This document shows positions 1 through 7,480 of a stretch of DNA of 64,000 nucleotides, one piece after another (positions within the stretch are counted from its first letter, which is position 1; each line of letters starts with the position of its first letter). The position numbers and the translations under genes are program-made. The notes under the pieces were generated by a model. It did no database searches and had not been told where the DNA came from. It saw only the letters and a list, made by a program, of their open reading frames with translations. Origin of the DNA: Betaproteobacteria bacterium (GTDB lineage Bacteria; Pseudomonadota; Gammaproteobacteria; Burkholderiales; Usitatibacteraceae); contig JAEUMY010000013.1 in the NCBI GenBank assembly GCA_016791265.1, positions 170,267 to 234,266 of the forward strand, read 5' to 3'.

Positions 1-105
1 CAGGCCGACTTGCTGCTGCGCGATCAGGATGAGTGCTTCCGCTTGCGTCTGGGCCGCATTCGCAGACAAGGCCGTGGATGGAAAATGGCGGCCTACAGCG
101 TGCAT
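1..105 (-). CDS. Possible 5' end of a gene downstream of rph (partial)
   Basis: An open minus-strand frame begins with ATG at 105 and runs off the left edge of the window (35 codons visible). It lies 25 bp downstream of the rph stop on the same strand, so it could be the next gene of that operon. The visible start reads MHAVGRHF and is rich in Ala and Gln. I see no convincing Shine-Dalgarno and recognise no family. It does not look like rdgB, which often follows rph. Confidence 0.25.
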   Translation of the reverse strand, partial: MHAVGRHFPSTALSANAAQTQAEALILIAQQQVGL

Positions 106-130
106 CCGTGCTGACCGATGCACTCGCCTC

Positions 131-850
131 TCACGCGGCCAGCGCGTCCCGCTGACAAGCGACCAGTTTTTGAATGCCTGCGCCGGCAAGCTCCATCAAC
201 TGATCCATCTCCGCCCGGGTGAACGGCACGCCCTCAGCCGTGCCCTGCACTTCGATGAATGCGCCCGCGCCCGTCATCACGACGTTCATGTCGGTCTCGC
301 ACGCGGAATCCTCGACATAGTTGAGGTCAAGTAGCGCGACCCCGTCGTGGATGCCCACTGAAATCGCGGCCACGGGCTCGCGCACCGGCGATTCCTTGAT
401 GAGTTTTCTCTCCAGCAACAGATTCACCGCATCCATCAGCGCCACGTAGGCGCCGGTGATGCTGGCGGTGCGCGTGCCGCCATCGGCCTGGATGACATCG
501 CAGTCCAGCGTGATCTGGCGCTCGCCCAGTTTCTTCAAGTCCACGACAGCACGCAGGCTTCTGCCGATCAAGCGCTGTATCTCCTGCGTGCGGCCGGTCT
601 GCTTGCCGCGCGCGGCCTCGCGGTCGGTGCGAGTGTTGGTCGAGCGCGGCAGCATGCCGTACTCGGCGGTCACCCAACCTTCGCCGGAATTCTTCTTGTG
701 CGGCGGCACGCGCTCTTCCACGCTGGCGGTGCAGAGCACCTTGGTGTCGCCGAACTCGATGAGCACGGAACCCTCCGCATGCTTGGTATAGCGGCGGGTG
801 ATCTTGATGGGGCGAAGCTGGTTGGGCGCGCGGCCGTCGTGGCGGGTCAT
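131..850 (-). CDS. rph: Ribonuclease PH
   Basis: This is a 239-residue phosphorolytic 3'-5' exoribonuclease that trims the 3' ends of tRNA precursors, using phosphate and releasing nucleoside diphosphates. The N-terminus [14 protein letters not shown] and the internal segments [25 protein letters not shown] and [19 protein letters not shown] are the RNase PH signature stretches, and the length is normal for the family. It acts in the cytosol as a ring-shaped hexamer (family knowledge). The ATG at 848-850 directly abuts an 11-copy heptamer repeat, and no Shine-Dalgarno is visible there. PP2C and the kinase lie upstream on the same strand, a common neighbourhood in betaproteobacteria. Confidence 0.95.
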   Translation of the reverse strand: MTRHDGRAPNQLRPIKITRRYTKHAEGSVLIEFGDTKVLCTASVEERVPPHKKNSGEGWVTAEYGMLPRSTNTRTDREAARGKQTGRTQEIQRLIGRSLRAVVDLKKLGERQITLDCDVIQADGGTRTASITGAYVALMDAVNLLLERKLIKESPVREPVAAISVGIHDGVALLDLNYVEDSACETDMNVVMTGAGAFIEVQGTAEGVPFTRAEMDQLMELAGAGIQKLVACQRDALAA

Positions 851-852
851 GG

Positions 853-929
853 CTGGGGGCTGGGGGCTGGGGGCTGGGGGCTGGGGGCTGGGGGCTGGGG
901 GCTGGGGGCTGGGGGCTGGGGGCTGGGGA
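853..929. repeat. Tandem heptamer repeat, 11 units of CTGGGGG
   Basis: Eleven consecutive units begin at 853, 860, 867, 874, 881, 888, 895, 902, 909, 916 and 923. All are exact except the last, which ends in A. The array lies two bases upstream of the rph ATG, so it occupies the position of the rph leader and ribosome-binding site. The plus strand carries G5 runs every 7 bp, so it could form a G-quadruplex. Unit number could vary by slippage. Confidence 0.95.
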
Positions 930-945
930 GGATTATCCTTGTGTT

Positions 946-957
946 GCGAATATTCGC
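946..957. repeat. Iterated palindrome copy, intergenic
   Basis: Exact GCGAATATTCGC, extended to TTGCGAATATTCGCAA (944-959), between rph and the PP2C gene. Confidence 0.95.
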
Positions 958-1023
958 AACGCGGCCTGTGGTCAGCATGAGCGGCGCATGGAGCGACTGG
1001 CGCTGTGCGAGCCCCCGGTCCCC

Positions 1024-1050
1024 AGTCCCTAGTCCCTAGTCCCTAGTCCC
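1024..1050. repeat. Tandem heptamer AGTCCCT, about four units
   Basis: Units AGTCCCT start at 1024, 1031 and 1038, with a partial fourth at 1045. The array sits just 3' of the PP2C stop codon on the minus strand. It is a second heptamer array in the same intergenic space as the CTGGGGG array, with the palindrome between them. Confidence 0.85.
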
Positions 1051-1056
1051 GCGAAG

Positions 1057-1962
1057 CTACTTCGACACCTTCTTGATCGCCGACTGAATCTCCGAGATGG
1101 CGCGCTCGATGTCGGCTTCGGTGATGATGTCCGAGGTCGTGGCCTCGCCGCCCATGCTGGTGCGAAATCCTTCCATGGGCACGGTGGAGGTGACAGTCTG
1201 GGTGGGAATGTCGGCGATCTCGTCCTGCTTTTCCCAGGTCATGGCGACGACCGACAGGTTGTCGGCGTCCGCACCCGCCTTGCGCTCGGCGTCTTCCATC
1301 AGGCCCGGCAGCAAGTCGACGATGTTGGCCTTGGTGAGCTTGTTGGCGAGAAAGGGAATCGGCACATGCGCCCAGAAGCCATCGGTCGACATGAGAATGG
1401 TGTCGCCCACCTGCAGCGGCCACTCCTCGGAGAGCGTGACCTCGGGCGGCAGCACGCCGCCGAGGCAGTTGTAGATCTTGTTGCGGTCGGGATGGGTTTC
1501 GGCCTGCAGCTCGGTGATGAGGCCGGCATCGATCAGCTGGCGAACGCGAGAGTGGTCGAGCGTGGTGGCGCCCAGGCTGCCACCGCGCAACACGTAAAGC
1601 CGCGAGTCGCCGGAGTGCGCCCAGTACGCGCGACCTTCCTGCACGATGCAGCCCACACAGGTGGTGCGCGGACTCTCCAGCATCTCGTGCTGATCGGCGA
1701 ACGCGATGATGGCGCGGTGGGCGGCGTTGAACGACGCGTTGAGGAATTCCAATGGCCGCTTCAGCGGCGCCCGCGCCTCCTGCTGAAACCGCGCGGTGAT
1801 GGTGTTAACGGTGATTTCGGCCGCGATCTCGCCCCGAGCATGCCCCCCCATGCCGTCCGCGATCACCATGAGCAGGACATCCTTGCCATACGAATAGGCG
1901 AGCCGATCCTGATTGACCTTGCGGCCGCCCTTGTGGGAATCCTGGAAGATGGTGAAGCGCAT
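1057..1962 (-). CDS. PP2C-family serine/threonine protein phosphatase
   Basis: A 301-residue soluble metal-dependent phosphatase that should remove phosphate from Ser/Thr residues, most plausibly opposing the kinase encoded just upstream. PPM/PP2C motifs are present in order: NQDR near residue 17, ADGMGGHARGE near 35, AHSGDSR in the middle, STDGFW, and DNLSVV near the C-terminus. These Asp residues bind the two metal ions. I chose the ATG at 1960-1962, where homology begins, over a longer upstream frame that would be translated from an inverted-repeat element. The tail after about residue 250 is Thr/Val-rich and uncharacterised. Its physiological substrates cannot be read from sequence. Confidence 0.9.
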   Translation of the reverse strand: MRFTIFQDSHKGGRKVNQDRLAYSYGKDVLLMVIADGMGGHARGEIAAEITVNTITARFQQEARAPLKRPLEFLNASFNAAHRAIIAFADQHEMLESPRTTCVGCIVQEGRAYWAHSGDSRLYVLRGGSLGATTLDHSRVRQLIDAGLITELQAETHPDRNKIYNCLGGVLPPEVTLSEEWPLQVGDTILMSTDGFWAHVPIPFLANKLTKANIVDLLPGLMEDAERKAGADADNLSVVAMTWEKQDEIADIPTQTVTSTVPMEGFRTSMGGEATTSDIITEADIERAISEIQSAIKKVSK

Positions 1963-1964
1963 TA

Positions 1965-2238
1965 AGGAGCCTCTGGTCGAATGCTCGCGGTCGCGCGCTG
2001 ACTTGGCGGGATGGTATGCAAGGCGTCGCTGTGAAGCCAAGGGTCGATCCCTTGGCGAGCGGCGCAACGACGCAGACCGCCCGCCAAGTCAGCGCCCGAA
2101 GGGTTGGCACGAAAACGGCCCATCTTCGGCACGATGCGGCTTGGCTTCGTATCGACGGATACGACCTGCGCCGCCTCCCGCCAAATCTGAGCCATTTTCG
2201 TGCCAACGCGATCCGTGATCATTCGACCAGAGGCTCCT
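1965..2238. mobile_element. MITE-like element with 19-bp terminal inverted repeats
   Basis: The 274 bp between the phosphatase and kinase genes are bounded by perfect 19-bp inverted repeats at 1965-1983 and 2220-2238 (AGGAGCCTCTGGTCGAATG). Nested inside are a 16-bp inverted repeat (1995-2010 with 2080-2095), a 13-bp inverted repeat (2103-2115 with 2195-2207) and a short hairpin around CCAAGGG/CCCTTGG. There is no convincing ORF. The right end overlaps the kinase stop codon, and the left end lies 3 bp from the phosphatase start codon, so the element supplies the phosphatase leader. No clear target-site duplication is visible. It could instead be a structured operon leader. Confidence 0.6.
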
Positions 2239-3196
2239 AAAAGATCTTCCGGTTCAAGGTCTGCTTCAGGCGTCCGGTGAAGGACTTCTCTGCGTCGGGC
2301 GTCTCGCCGCCGGGAATGCTCTGCGGCTCCTGCGTGAGCGCCTTTTGCAATTCGAACGCGGTCTGCGGCCGCTTCAGGTGGTCGATTTCGAGGCACCAAT
2401 GCACGATGCTCAAGAGCTCGGGCGAAAAGCCGCTTTTCACGATTTCATTCAGCGGTGTCAGCTCGTCCTTCTTCTCGCGGTCGTTGGCCGGCTGAGGATG
2501 CTGGCCGCCGATGCAGGTGTACATGGTCGCGCCGACCGAATAGATGTCGGTCCAAGGGCCGAGGTCATTGCCGTTGCGATACTGTTCGGGCGCCGCGTAG
2601 CCTGCGGTGTACATGGGCCGCAAGCGCTGATGATCGGACACCAGCGCCTGCCGCGCCGCACCGAAATCCAGCAGCACCGGCTTCGACTCCATGGTGATGT
2701 AGATGTTGGCCGGCTTGATGTCCAGGTGCAGCAGCTTGTTGGCGTGGACTTCGCGCAAGCCGTTCAGGAGGTGCACGAATATCCGCCGGATGAAGGTGTC
2801 GGTGAACTCCTGGCGGTGGCGCTGCACATGAAACTGCAGCGTCCGGCCGCGCACGTATTGCATCACCATGTAGACGGTTTCATTGGCGCGGAAGAAATTC
2901 TCCACGCGGATGACGTTGGGATGCGAGATGGTGGCGAGCGCCCGCCCCTCCTCGAAAAAACACTTGAGGCCATGGCGGAAGAGCGCCAGGTTCTCTTCGG
3001 AATTGACCTGCACCTCGGCGCCGGCGCTTCGCAGCACCAGCGCGCTGGGCAGGTACTCCTTGATGGCGACAGGGTTGTCGTTCTCGTCCTTGGCCAAATA
3101 CACGATGGAGAACCCGCCGGACGACAGCAGTTTCTCGATCTTGTAGTTGTTGAGCTGATACCCCTCGGGCAGCGGCTGGTTTTGTTGTGTAGCCAT
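2237..3196 (-). CDS. Serine/threonine protein kinase (Hanks type)
   Basis: A 319-residue soluble eukaryotic-like kinase. The Gly-rich loop is LLSSGGFSIVY (residues 23-33), the ATP-binding Lys is K46 in VAIKEY, the catalytic loop is HLDIKPAN with D159, the metal-binding DFG is at 177-179, and PEQYRNGND is the activation-segment/APE region. All catalytic residues are present, so it should be active. No transmembrane segment or sensor domain is visible. It is followed on the same strand by the PP2C phosphatase after a MITE-like element, forming a kinase/phosphatase pair. The ATG at 3194-3196 is the only sensible start and faces yicC divergently. Substrates are unknown. Confidence 0.92.
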   Translation of the reverse strand: MATQQNQPLPEGYQLNNYKIEKLLSSGGFSIVYLAKDENDNPVAIKEYLPSALVLRSAGAEVQVNSEENLALFRHGLKCFFEEGRALATISHPNVIRVENFFRANETVYMVMQYVRGRTLQFHVQRHRQEFTDTFIRRIFVHLLNGLREVHANKLLHLDIKPANIYITMESKPVLLDFGAARQALVSDHQRLRPMYTAGYAAPEQYRNGNDLGPWTDIYSVGATMYTCIGGQHPQPANDREKKDELTPLNEIVKSGFSPELLSIVHWCLEIDHLKRPQTAFELQKALTQEPQSIPGGETPDAEKSFTGRLKQTLNRKIF

Positions 3197-3240
3197 GCGC
3201 TGGATCAGCGTGCGTGAGCAGGAGGCAAGTGACGATTCAG

Positions 3241-3246
3241 TATAAT
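3241..3246 (+). promoter_or_regulatory. Probable -10 element (TATAAT) upstream of yicC
   Basis: A perfect TATAAT lies 93 bp before the yicC ATG in the divergent region between the kinase gene and yicC. No good -35 hexamer stands at 17 bp spacing, so the assignment is tentative. Confidence 0.4.
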
Positions 3247-3338
3247 GACATGAATTTTATGGCTTAATCGCCCGGCATCCCTCCCCGGCGTGACTCGATT
3301 CCACCGCCGGCGCCCGCCACCACCCAGGAAAGCGCCCC

Positions 3339-4202
3339 ATGATCGCCAGCATGACCGGTTTTGCCATCGTCAATCGCGAAGTGCCGGGCGGGCGGCTTTC
3401 GCTGGAACTGCGCTCGGTCAACCACCGTTATCTCGAGTTCCAGTGCCGGATGCCCGACGAGCTCAGGCTTCTGGAAACGCAATTGCGCGAAGGCGTCGCC
3501 GCGAAACTCGTGCGCGGCAAGGTCGATTGCCGCATCAGCTTCAACAAGGTCGCGAGTGCGGCCAGCGTGACGCCCAATGCCGAGGCGGTGGCGCGGCTCA
3601 AGGAAACGGCGGCGCTTTTGCAGAAGGACTTTCCGGAGGCGCGCGGCTTGTCGTTGTGGGAAGTGCTGCACGCGCCCGGCGTGCTCAATGACGTCACCCT
3701 GGAAGCCGACGACCTCAAGGATGTCGTGATGGGGATGCTCGCCGAGGCGCTGGCCGACATGAACGCCTCCCGCGCCCGCGAAGGTGAAAAGCTCGCCGCG
3801 ATGATCGAAGAGCGGCTTGCCCGCATCAGCGTCATCGTGAATGATGCGGCGCCGCTGGTGCCGGCCGTGGTGAAGGCTTACGAGGAAAAACTCGCGGCCA
3901 AGCTGGCCGAAGCGCTGCTGCCCGGCGCGGACGAGCGGCTGCGGCAGGAGGTCGTCCTTTTCGCGGCGCGGGTAGACGTGGCCGAAGAGCTTTCCCGCCT
4001 GACCGCGCACGTGGCCGAGGTGCGCCGCATCCTGAAACAAGGCGGTGCCGCCGGCAAGCGCCTGGACTTTCTCATGCAGGAATTGAATCGCGAGGCGAAC
4101 ACGCTGGGCTCCAAGTCCGCGACCAACGAGCTTTCGAAGATGTCGGTCGAGCTCAAGGTGTTGATCGAGCAGATGCGCGAGCAGGTGCAAAACATCGAAT
4201 GA
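3339..4202 (+). CDS. yicC: YicC-family endoribonuclease/stress protein
   Basis: A 287-residue YicC/YloC family protein. The start MIASMTGF, the segment ELRSVNHRYLEFQCRMPDE and the C-terminal HVAEVRRILKQGGAAGKRLDFLMQE followed by NTLGSKS are hallmark stretches of this family. E. coli YicC is reported as a cytosolic endoribonuclease affecting small-RNA stability (established elsewhere). The stop overlaps the gmk start by 4 bp (ATGA), indicating translational coupling and a yicC-gmk operon, a widespread arrangement. A TATAAT-like box is present upstream. Confidence 0.92.
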   Translation: MIASMTGFAIVNREVPGGRLSLELRSVNHRYLEFQCRMPDELRLLETQLREGVAAKLVRGKVDCRISFNKVASAASVTPNAEAVARLKETAALLQKDFPEARGLSLWEVLHAPGVLNDVTLEADDLKDVVMGMLAEALADMNASRAREGEKLAAMIEERLARISVIVNDAAPLVPAVVKAYEEKLAAKLAEALLPGADERLRQEVVLFAARVDVAEELSRLTAHVAEVRRILKQGGAAGKRLDFLMQELNREANTLGSKSATNELSKMSVELKVLIEQMREQVQNIE

Positions 4203-4810
4203 TCACCGGCAACCTCTACGTCATCGTGGCGCCCTCGGGTGCGGGCAAGACCAGTCTGGTCGCGGCGCTCTTGCGCGATGATCCGGGCATCCAGCTCTCG
4301 GTTTCGTGGACCACGCGCCCACCGCGCGAAGGCGAGGTGAACGGCTGCGAGTACCACTTCGTCAGCCGTCGCGAATTCGAACACATGCTGCGCGAGGATG
4401 AGTTTCTGGAACACGCCGAGGTGTACGGCAATCTGTATGGCACGTCCAAGCGCTGGATCACCGACGCGCGCGCGGCGGGGCAGGATGTGTTGCTGGAAAT
4501 CGACTGGCAGGGCGCGCAGCAGGTCAGGCGAATATTCGCTGACACGACCAGCATTTTCATCCTGCCGCCTTCCATCGAAACACTTGAGAACCGCCTCACG
4601 GGCCGGGGCAAGGACGCGCCGGACGTCATTGCCAAGCGCCTGGCCAGCGCGCGCGAGGAAATGCGCCACATCGCCGAGGCTGACTACATCATCGTGAACG
4701 ACCACTTCGACACGGCGCTGGGTGACCTGAAGGCGGTGGTGCGGGCCTGCCGGCTCACCCGTAATCAGCAACTGGCACGCCGCAGCACACTCATCAGCCA
4801 GATCGTCTAA
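4199..4810 (+). CDS. gmk: Guanylate kinase
   Basis: A 203-residue cytosolic enzyme converting GMP and ATP to GDP and ADP. The P-loop APSGAGKTS lies near residue 10, VSWTTRPPREGEVNG and YHFVSRREFE form the GMP-binding region, and EIDWQGAQQVR precedes the lid helix. The iterated palindrome (4528-4539) encodes RIFA in QQVRRIFADTTSIFILPPS. The family has the same length here, so the 12-mer is accommodated by substitution, not insertion. The gene overlaps yicC by 4 bp and is followed by rpoZ, the usual gmk-rpoZ-spoT order. Confidence 0.96.
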   Translation: MITGNLYVIVAPSGAGKTSLVAALLRDDPGIQLSVSWTTRPPREGEVNGCEYHFVSRREFEHMLREDEFLEHAEVYGNLYGTSKRWITDARAAGQDVLLEIDWQGAQQVRRIFADTTSIFILPPSIETLENRLTGRGKDAPDVIAKRLASAREEMRHIAEADYIIVNDHFDTALGDLKAVVRACRLTRNQQLARRSTLISQIV

Positions 4811-4864
4811 GCCGCGACTGACAGCAAAACAGGCTGAAAAACAGCCAGTTAGCGCGGTTTCGGC

Positions 4865-4870
4865 TATACT
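4865..4870 (+). promoter_or_regulatory. Possible -10 element (TATACT) for rpoZ
   Basis: TATACT sits 99 bp upstream of the rpoZ start, just after a small hairpin (GGCTG/CAGCC, 4832-4846). No strong -35 is visible. Confidence 0.3.
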
Positions 4871-4923
4871 GCGAGCATTCCGCGTCGATATTCGCCGGTC
4901 GCATCCGCCCCACTGCGGGCACC

Positions 4924-4935
4924 GCGAATATTCGC
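4924..4935. repeat. Iterated palindrome copy, intergenic
   Basis: Exact GCGAATATTCGC in the rpoZ leader, 34 bp before the start codon. Confidence 0.95.
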
Positions 4936-4968
4936 ACTCATATTCAGACCCGCATGAAGGAAGCATCC

Positions 4969-5196
4969 ATGGCCCGCATCACCGTTGACGACTGCACTAA
5001 GTTCTTCACCAACCGCTTCGAGCTCACCCTGGCCGCAACTGCGCGGGCACGCCAGATCGCGCTGGGCGCGACACCACTCTTGGAACCGGGCAAGGACAAG
5101 CCCACCGTATTGGCGCTGCGGGAAATCGCGGCAGGCAAGGTTGGCCCGGAGATTCTGACGCCGGCCAAGCCCGCCGAGCCCGCCGACACGCTGTAA
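4969..5196 (+). CDS. rpoZ: RNA polymerase omega subunit
   Basis: A 75-residue omega subunit that binds the C-terminal region of beta-prime and assists RNA polymerase assembly and ppGpp response. The N-terminus [20 protein letters not shown] and the following [12 protein letters not shown] are the conserved omega core. I chose the second ATG (4969) because homology begins there and GAAGGA lies upstream; a start at 4954 would add five residues. It sits between gmk and spoT as usual. Confidence 0.95.
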   Translation: MARITVDDCTKFFTNRFELTLAATARARQIALGATPLLEPGKDKPTVLALREIAAGKVGPEILTPAKPAEPADTL

Positions 5197-5221
5197 GCAA
5201 GCTCCGCCAGGGAGGCAATCC

Positions 5222-7480
5222 ATGGCGAGCCTGCACCCCGCGCCGGGAAAACCGGCCCGCAAGCCCGCGATGGACGCGCCGCCGCCGGTCGTCAACACGG
5301 CCGATTCCGGCAGCTCACCCGCTGTCAACGCCCCTTCGGCCTTCGCCGAGCTGCGGTCCACCCTTGAGCACTATCTCAAGCGCGAGGATATCGAGCGGGT
5401 CGAGCTGGCCTTCAGCGTCGCGCAGTCCGCCCACGACGGCCAGTTCAGAAAGAGCGGGGAACCCTATGTCACCCATCCACTGGCCGTGGCCCGCATTCTC
5501 GCGGGCTGGCACCTGGACGCGACCGCGCTGATCGCCGCGCTTTTGCATGACGTGGTGGAGGACACGCCCACCACCAAGACCGAGATCGCGAAGCAATTCG
5601 GCAAGGCCGTGGCCAATCTGGTCGATGGTGTCTCGAAGATCGACAAGCTGCAATTCGAGACCGTGGAGCAGGCGCAGGCCGAGAACTTCAGGAAGATGCT
5701 GCTCGCCATGGCGCGGGATGTGCGCGTCATCCTGATCAAACTCGCCGATCGGCTGCACAACATGCGCACACTCGACGCCGTGCATCAGGAAAAACAGGAG
5801 CGCATCGCGAGGGAAACGCTGGAAATCTACTCGCCCATCGCCAACCGGCTGGGCCTCAACGACGTCTACTACGAATTCGAGGACCTGGGCTTCAAGTACC
5901 TGCACCCGCATCGCTTCAAGGTGCTGGAGAAGGCGGTCAAGGCCGCGCGCGGCAATCGCCGCGAAGTGGTCGGCAAGATTCTCGACGCCATCGTCAATCG
6001 CCTGAAGGACCAGGGCATCGACGCCGCCGTCACCGGCCGCGAGAAACACCTCTCCTCCATCCACAAAAAGATGCAGGAGAAGTCGCTCACGTTCTCGGAA
6101 GTGCTGGATGTCTACGGCTTTCGCATTATCGTGAAGGATGTGCCGTCCTGCTATCTCGCGCTGGGCGCGATGCACACGTTGTACAAGCCGTTTCCGGGCA
6201 AGTTCAAGGACTACATCGCCATCGCGAAACCGAACGGCTATCAGTCGCTGCACACCGCGCTCTTCGGACCTTACGGCGTGCCCATCGAGCTGCAAATCCG
6301 CTCGCACGACATGCACAAGATCGCCGAGGCCGGTGTCGCGTCGCATTGGCTGTACAAGTCGACCGACGCGGAAATGAACGCGATGCAGCAGAAGACCCAC
6401 CAGTGGCTGCAATCGTTGCTTGAGATTCAGTCCGAAAGCGGCGACGCGCTGGAGTTTCTGGAACACATCAAGGTCGATCTCTTCCCCGACCAGGTTTACC
6501 TCTTCTCGCCGAAAGGCAAGATCTATGCGCTACCTAAAGGCGCCACACCCATCGACTACGCCTATGCCGTCCATTCCGACATCGGCAATCATGCGGTCGG
6601 CGCGAAGGTGAATGACGAAGATGTCGCTCTCGGCACGCGACTGCGCAACGGTGACCGCGTGGAGATCATCACTTCACCCGAGGGCCGGCCCAACCCGGCC
6701 TGGTTGTCCTTCACCCGCACCGGCCGGGCGCGCTCGCATATCCGCCACTACTTGAAGAGCATGCACCTGTCCGAGTCGGTGGAGCTGGGTGAGTTGCTCC
6801 TCATTCAGGCTGTGCGCTCACTCTCGCTGGACCCGCATGAGATCGGCAAGCTGCACTGGCAGCGCATGCTGAAAGGCGACAGCGCCAAGTCGAAAGAGGA
6901 AGTGCTGGCTGACATCGGCCTCGGCAAGCGACTGGCGCTCGTGGTCGCTCGGAAGCTCTTCTCCGTCGGCGAAGACGGCGGCCACCGCGCGCCCGAGTCG
7001 GTTGAGCCGCTCACCATCCGCGGTTCCGAAGGCATGGCCGTGCAGTTCTCCCACTGCTGCCGGCCCATTCCTGGCGACCCCATCATCGCGCAACTGAACA
7101 AAGGCGCCGGCCTCATCGTCCACACCCATGACTGTCCGGCCATACACCCCTTCCGGTTCGATCCCGAGAAGTGGGTCCATGTGCAATGGGACCCCGGCCT
7201 GGACTCGCTCTTCGATGTCGCCATCAAGATCACCGTCACCGACAAGCGCGGCGTGCTGGCCAAACTGGCCGCCGAGATCGCCACCGCCGAGTCGAACATC
7301 GAACACATCCAGATGGTCGACAAGCAGCACGGGCAGACGGTTTACACCGAGCTACTGCTGACGCTGGAGGTGCGCAATCGCATGCATCTTGCCAGCGTGT
7401 TGCGGCAGGTGCGGAGGCTGCCGGAGGTGGTGCGGATCGCCAGGATGAAGGCGCCTGCGGCGCCGAGGGGCGGAGACTAG
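5222..7480 (+). CDS. spoT: Bifunctional (p)ppGpp synthetase/hydrolase (SpoT/RelA family)
   Basis: A 752-residue RSH enzyme that makes and degrades the stringent-response alarmones pppGpp and ppGpp. The hydrolase HD domain has HDGQFRKSGEPYVTHPL and ALLHDVVEDT (about residues 65-115), so hydrolysis residues are present. The synthetase region contains REKHLSSIHKKM, DVYGFRIIV and KPNGYQSLHTALFG. A TGS domain follows (VYLFSPKGKIYALPKGATP), then a zinc-finger/CC region with HCCRPIPGD and a C-terminal ACT domain. The start has AGGGAGG upstream. The stop overlaps tail-to-tail by 4 bp with the convergent membrane protein gene. Confidence 0.96.
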   Translation: MASLHPAPGKPARKPAMDAPPPVVNTADSGSSPAVNAPSAFAELRSTLEHYLKREDIERVELAFSVAQSAHDGQFRKSGEPYVTHPLAVARILAGWHLDATALIAALLHDVVEDTPTTKTEIAKQFGKAVANLVDGVSKIDKLQFETVEQAQAENFRKMLLAMARDVRVILIKLADRLHNMRTLDAVHQEKQERIARETLEIYSPIANRLGLNDVYYEFEDLGFKYLHPHRFKVLEKAVKAARGNRREVVGKILDAIVNRLKDQGIDAAVTGREKHLSSIHKKMQEKSLTFSEVLDVYGFRIIVKDVPSCYLALGAMHTLYKPFPGKFKDYIAIAKPNGYQSLHTALFGPYGVPIELQIRSHDMHKIAEAGVASHWLYKSTDAEMNAMQQKTHQWLQSLLEIQSESGDALEFLEHIKVDLFPDQVYLFSPKGKIYALPKGATPIDYAYAVHSDIGNHAVGAKVNDEDVALGTRLRNGDRVEIITSPEGRPNPAWLSFTRTGRARSHIRHYLKSMHLSESVELGELLLIQAVRSLSLDPHEIGKLHWQRMLKGDSAKSKEEVLADIGLGKRLALVVARKLFSVGEDGGHRAPESVEPLTIRGSEGMAVQFSHCCRPIPGDPIIAQLNKGAGLIVHTHDCPAIHPFRFDPEKWVHVQWDPGLDSLFDVAIKITVTDKRGVLAKLAAEIATAESNIEHIQMVDKQHGQTVYTELLLTLEVRNRMHLASVLRQVRRLPEVVRIARMKAPAAPRGGD

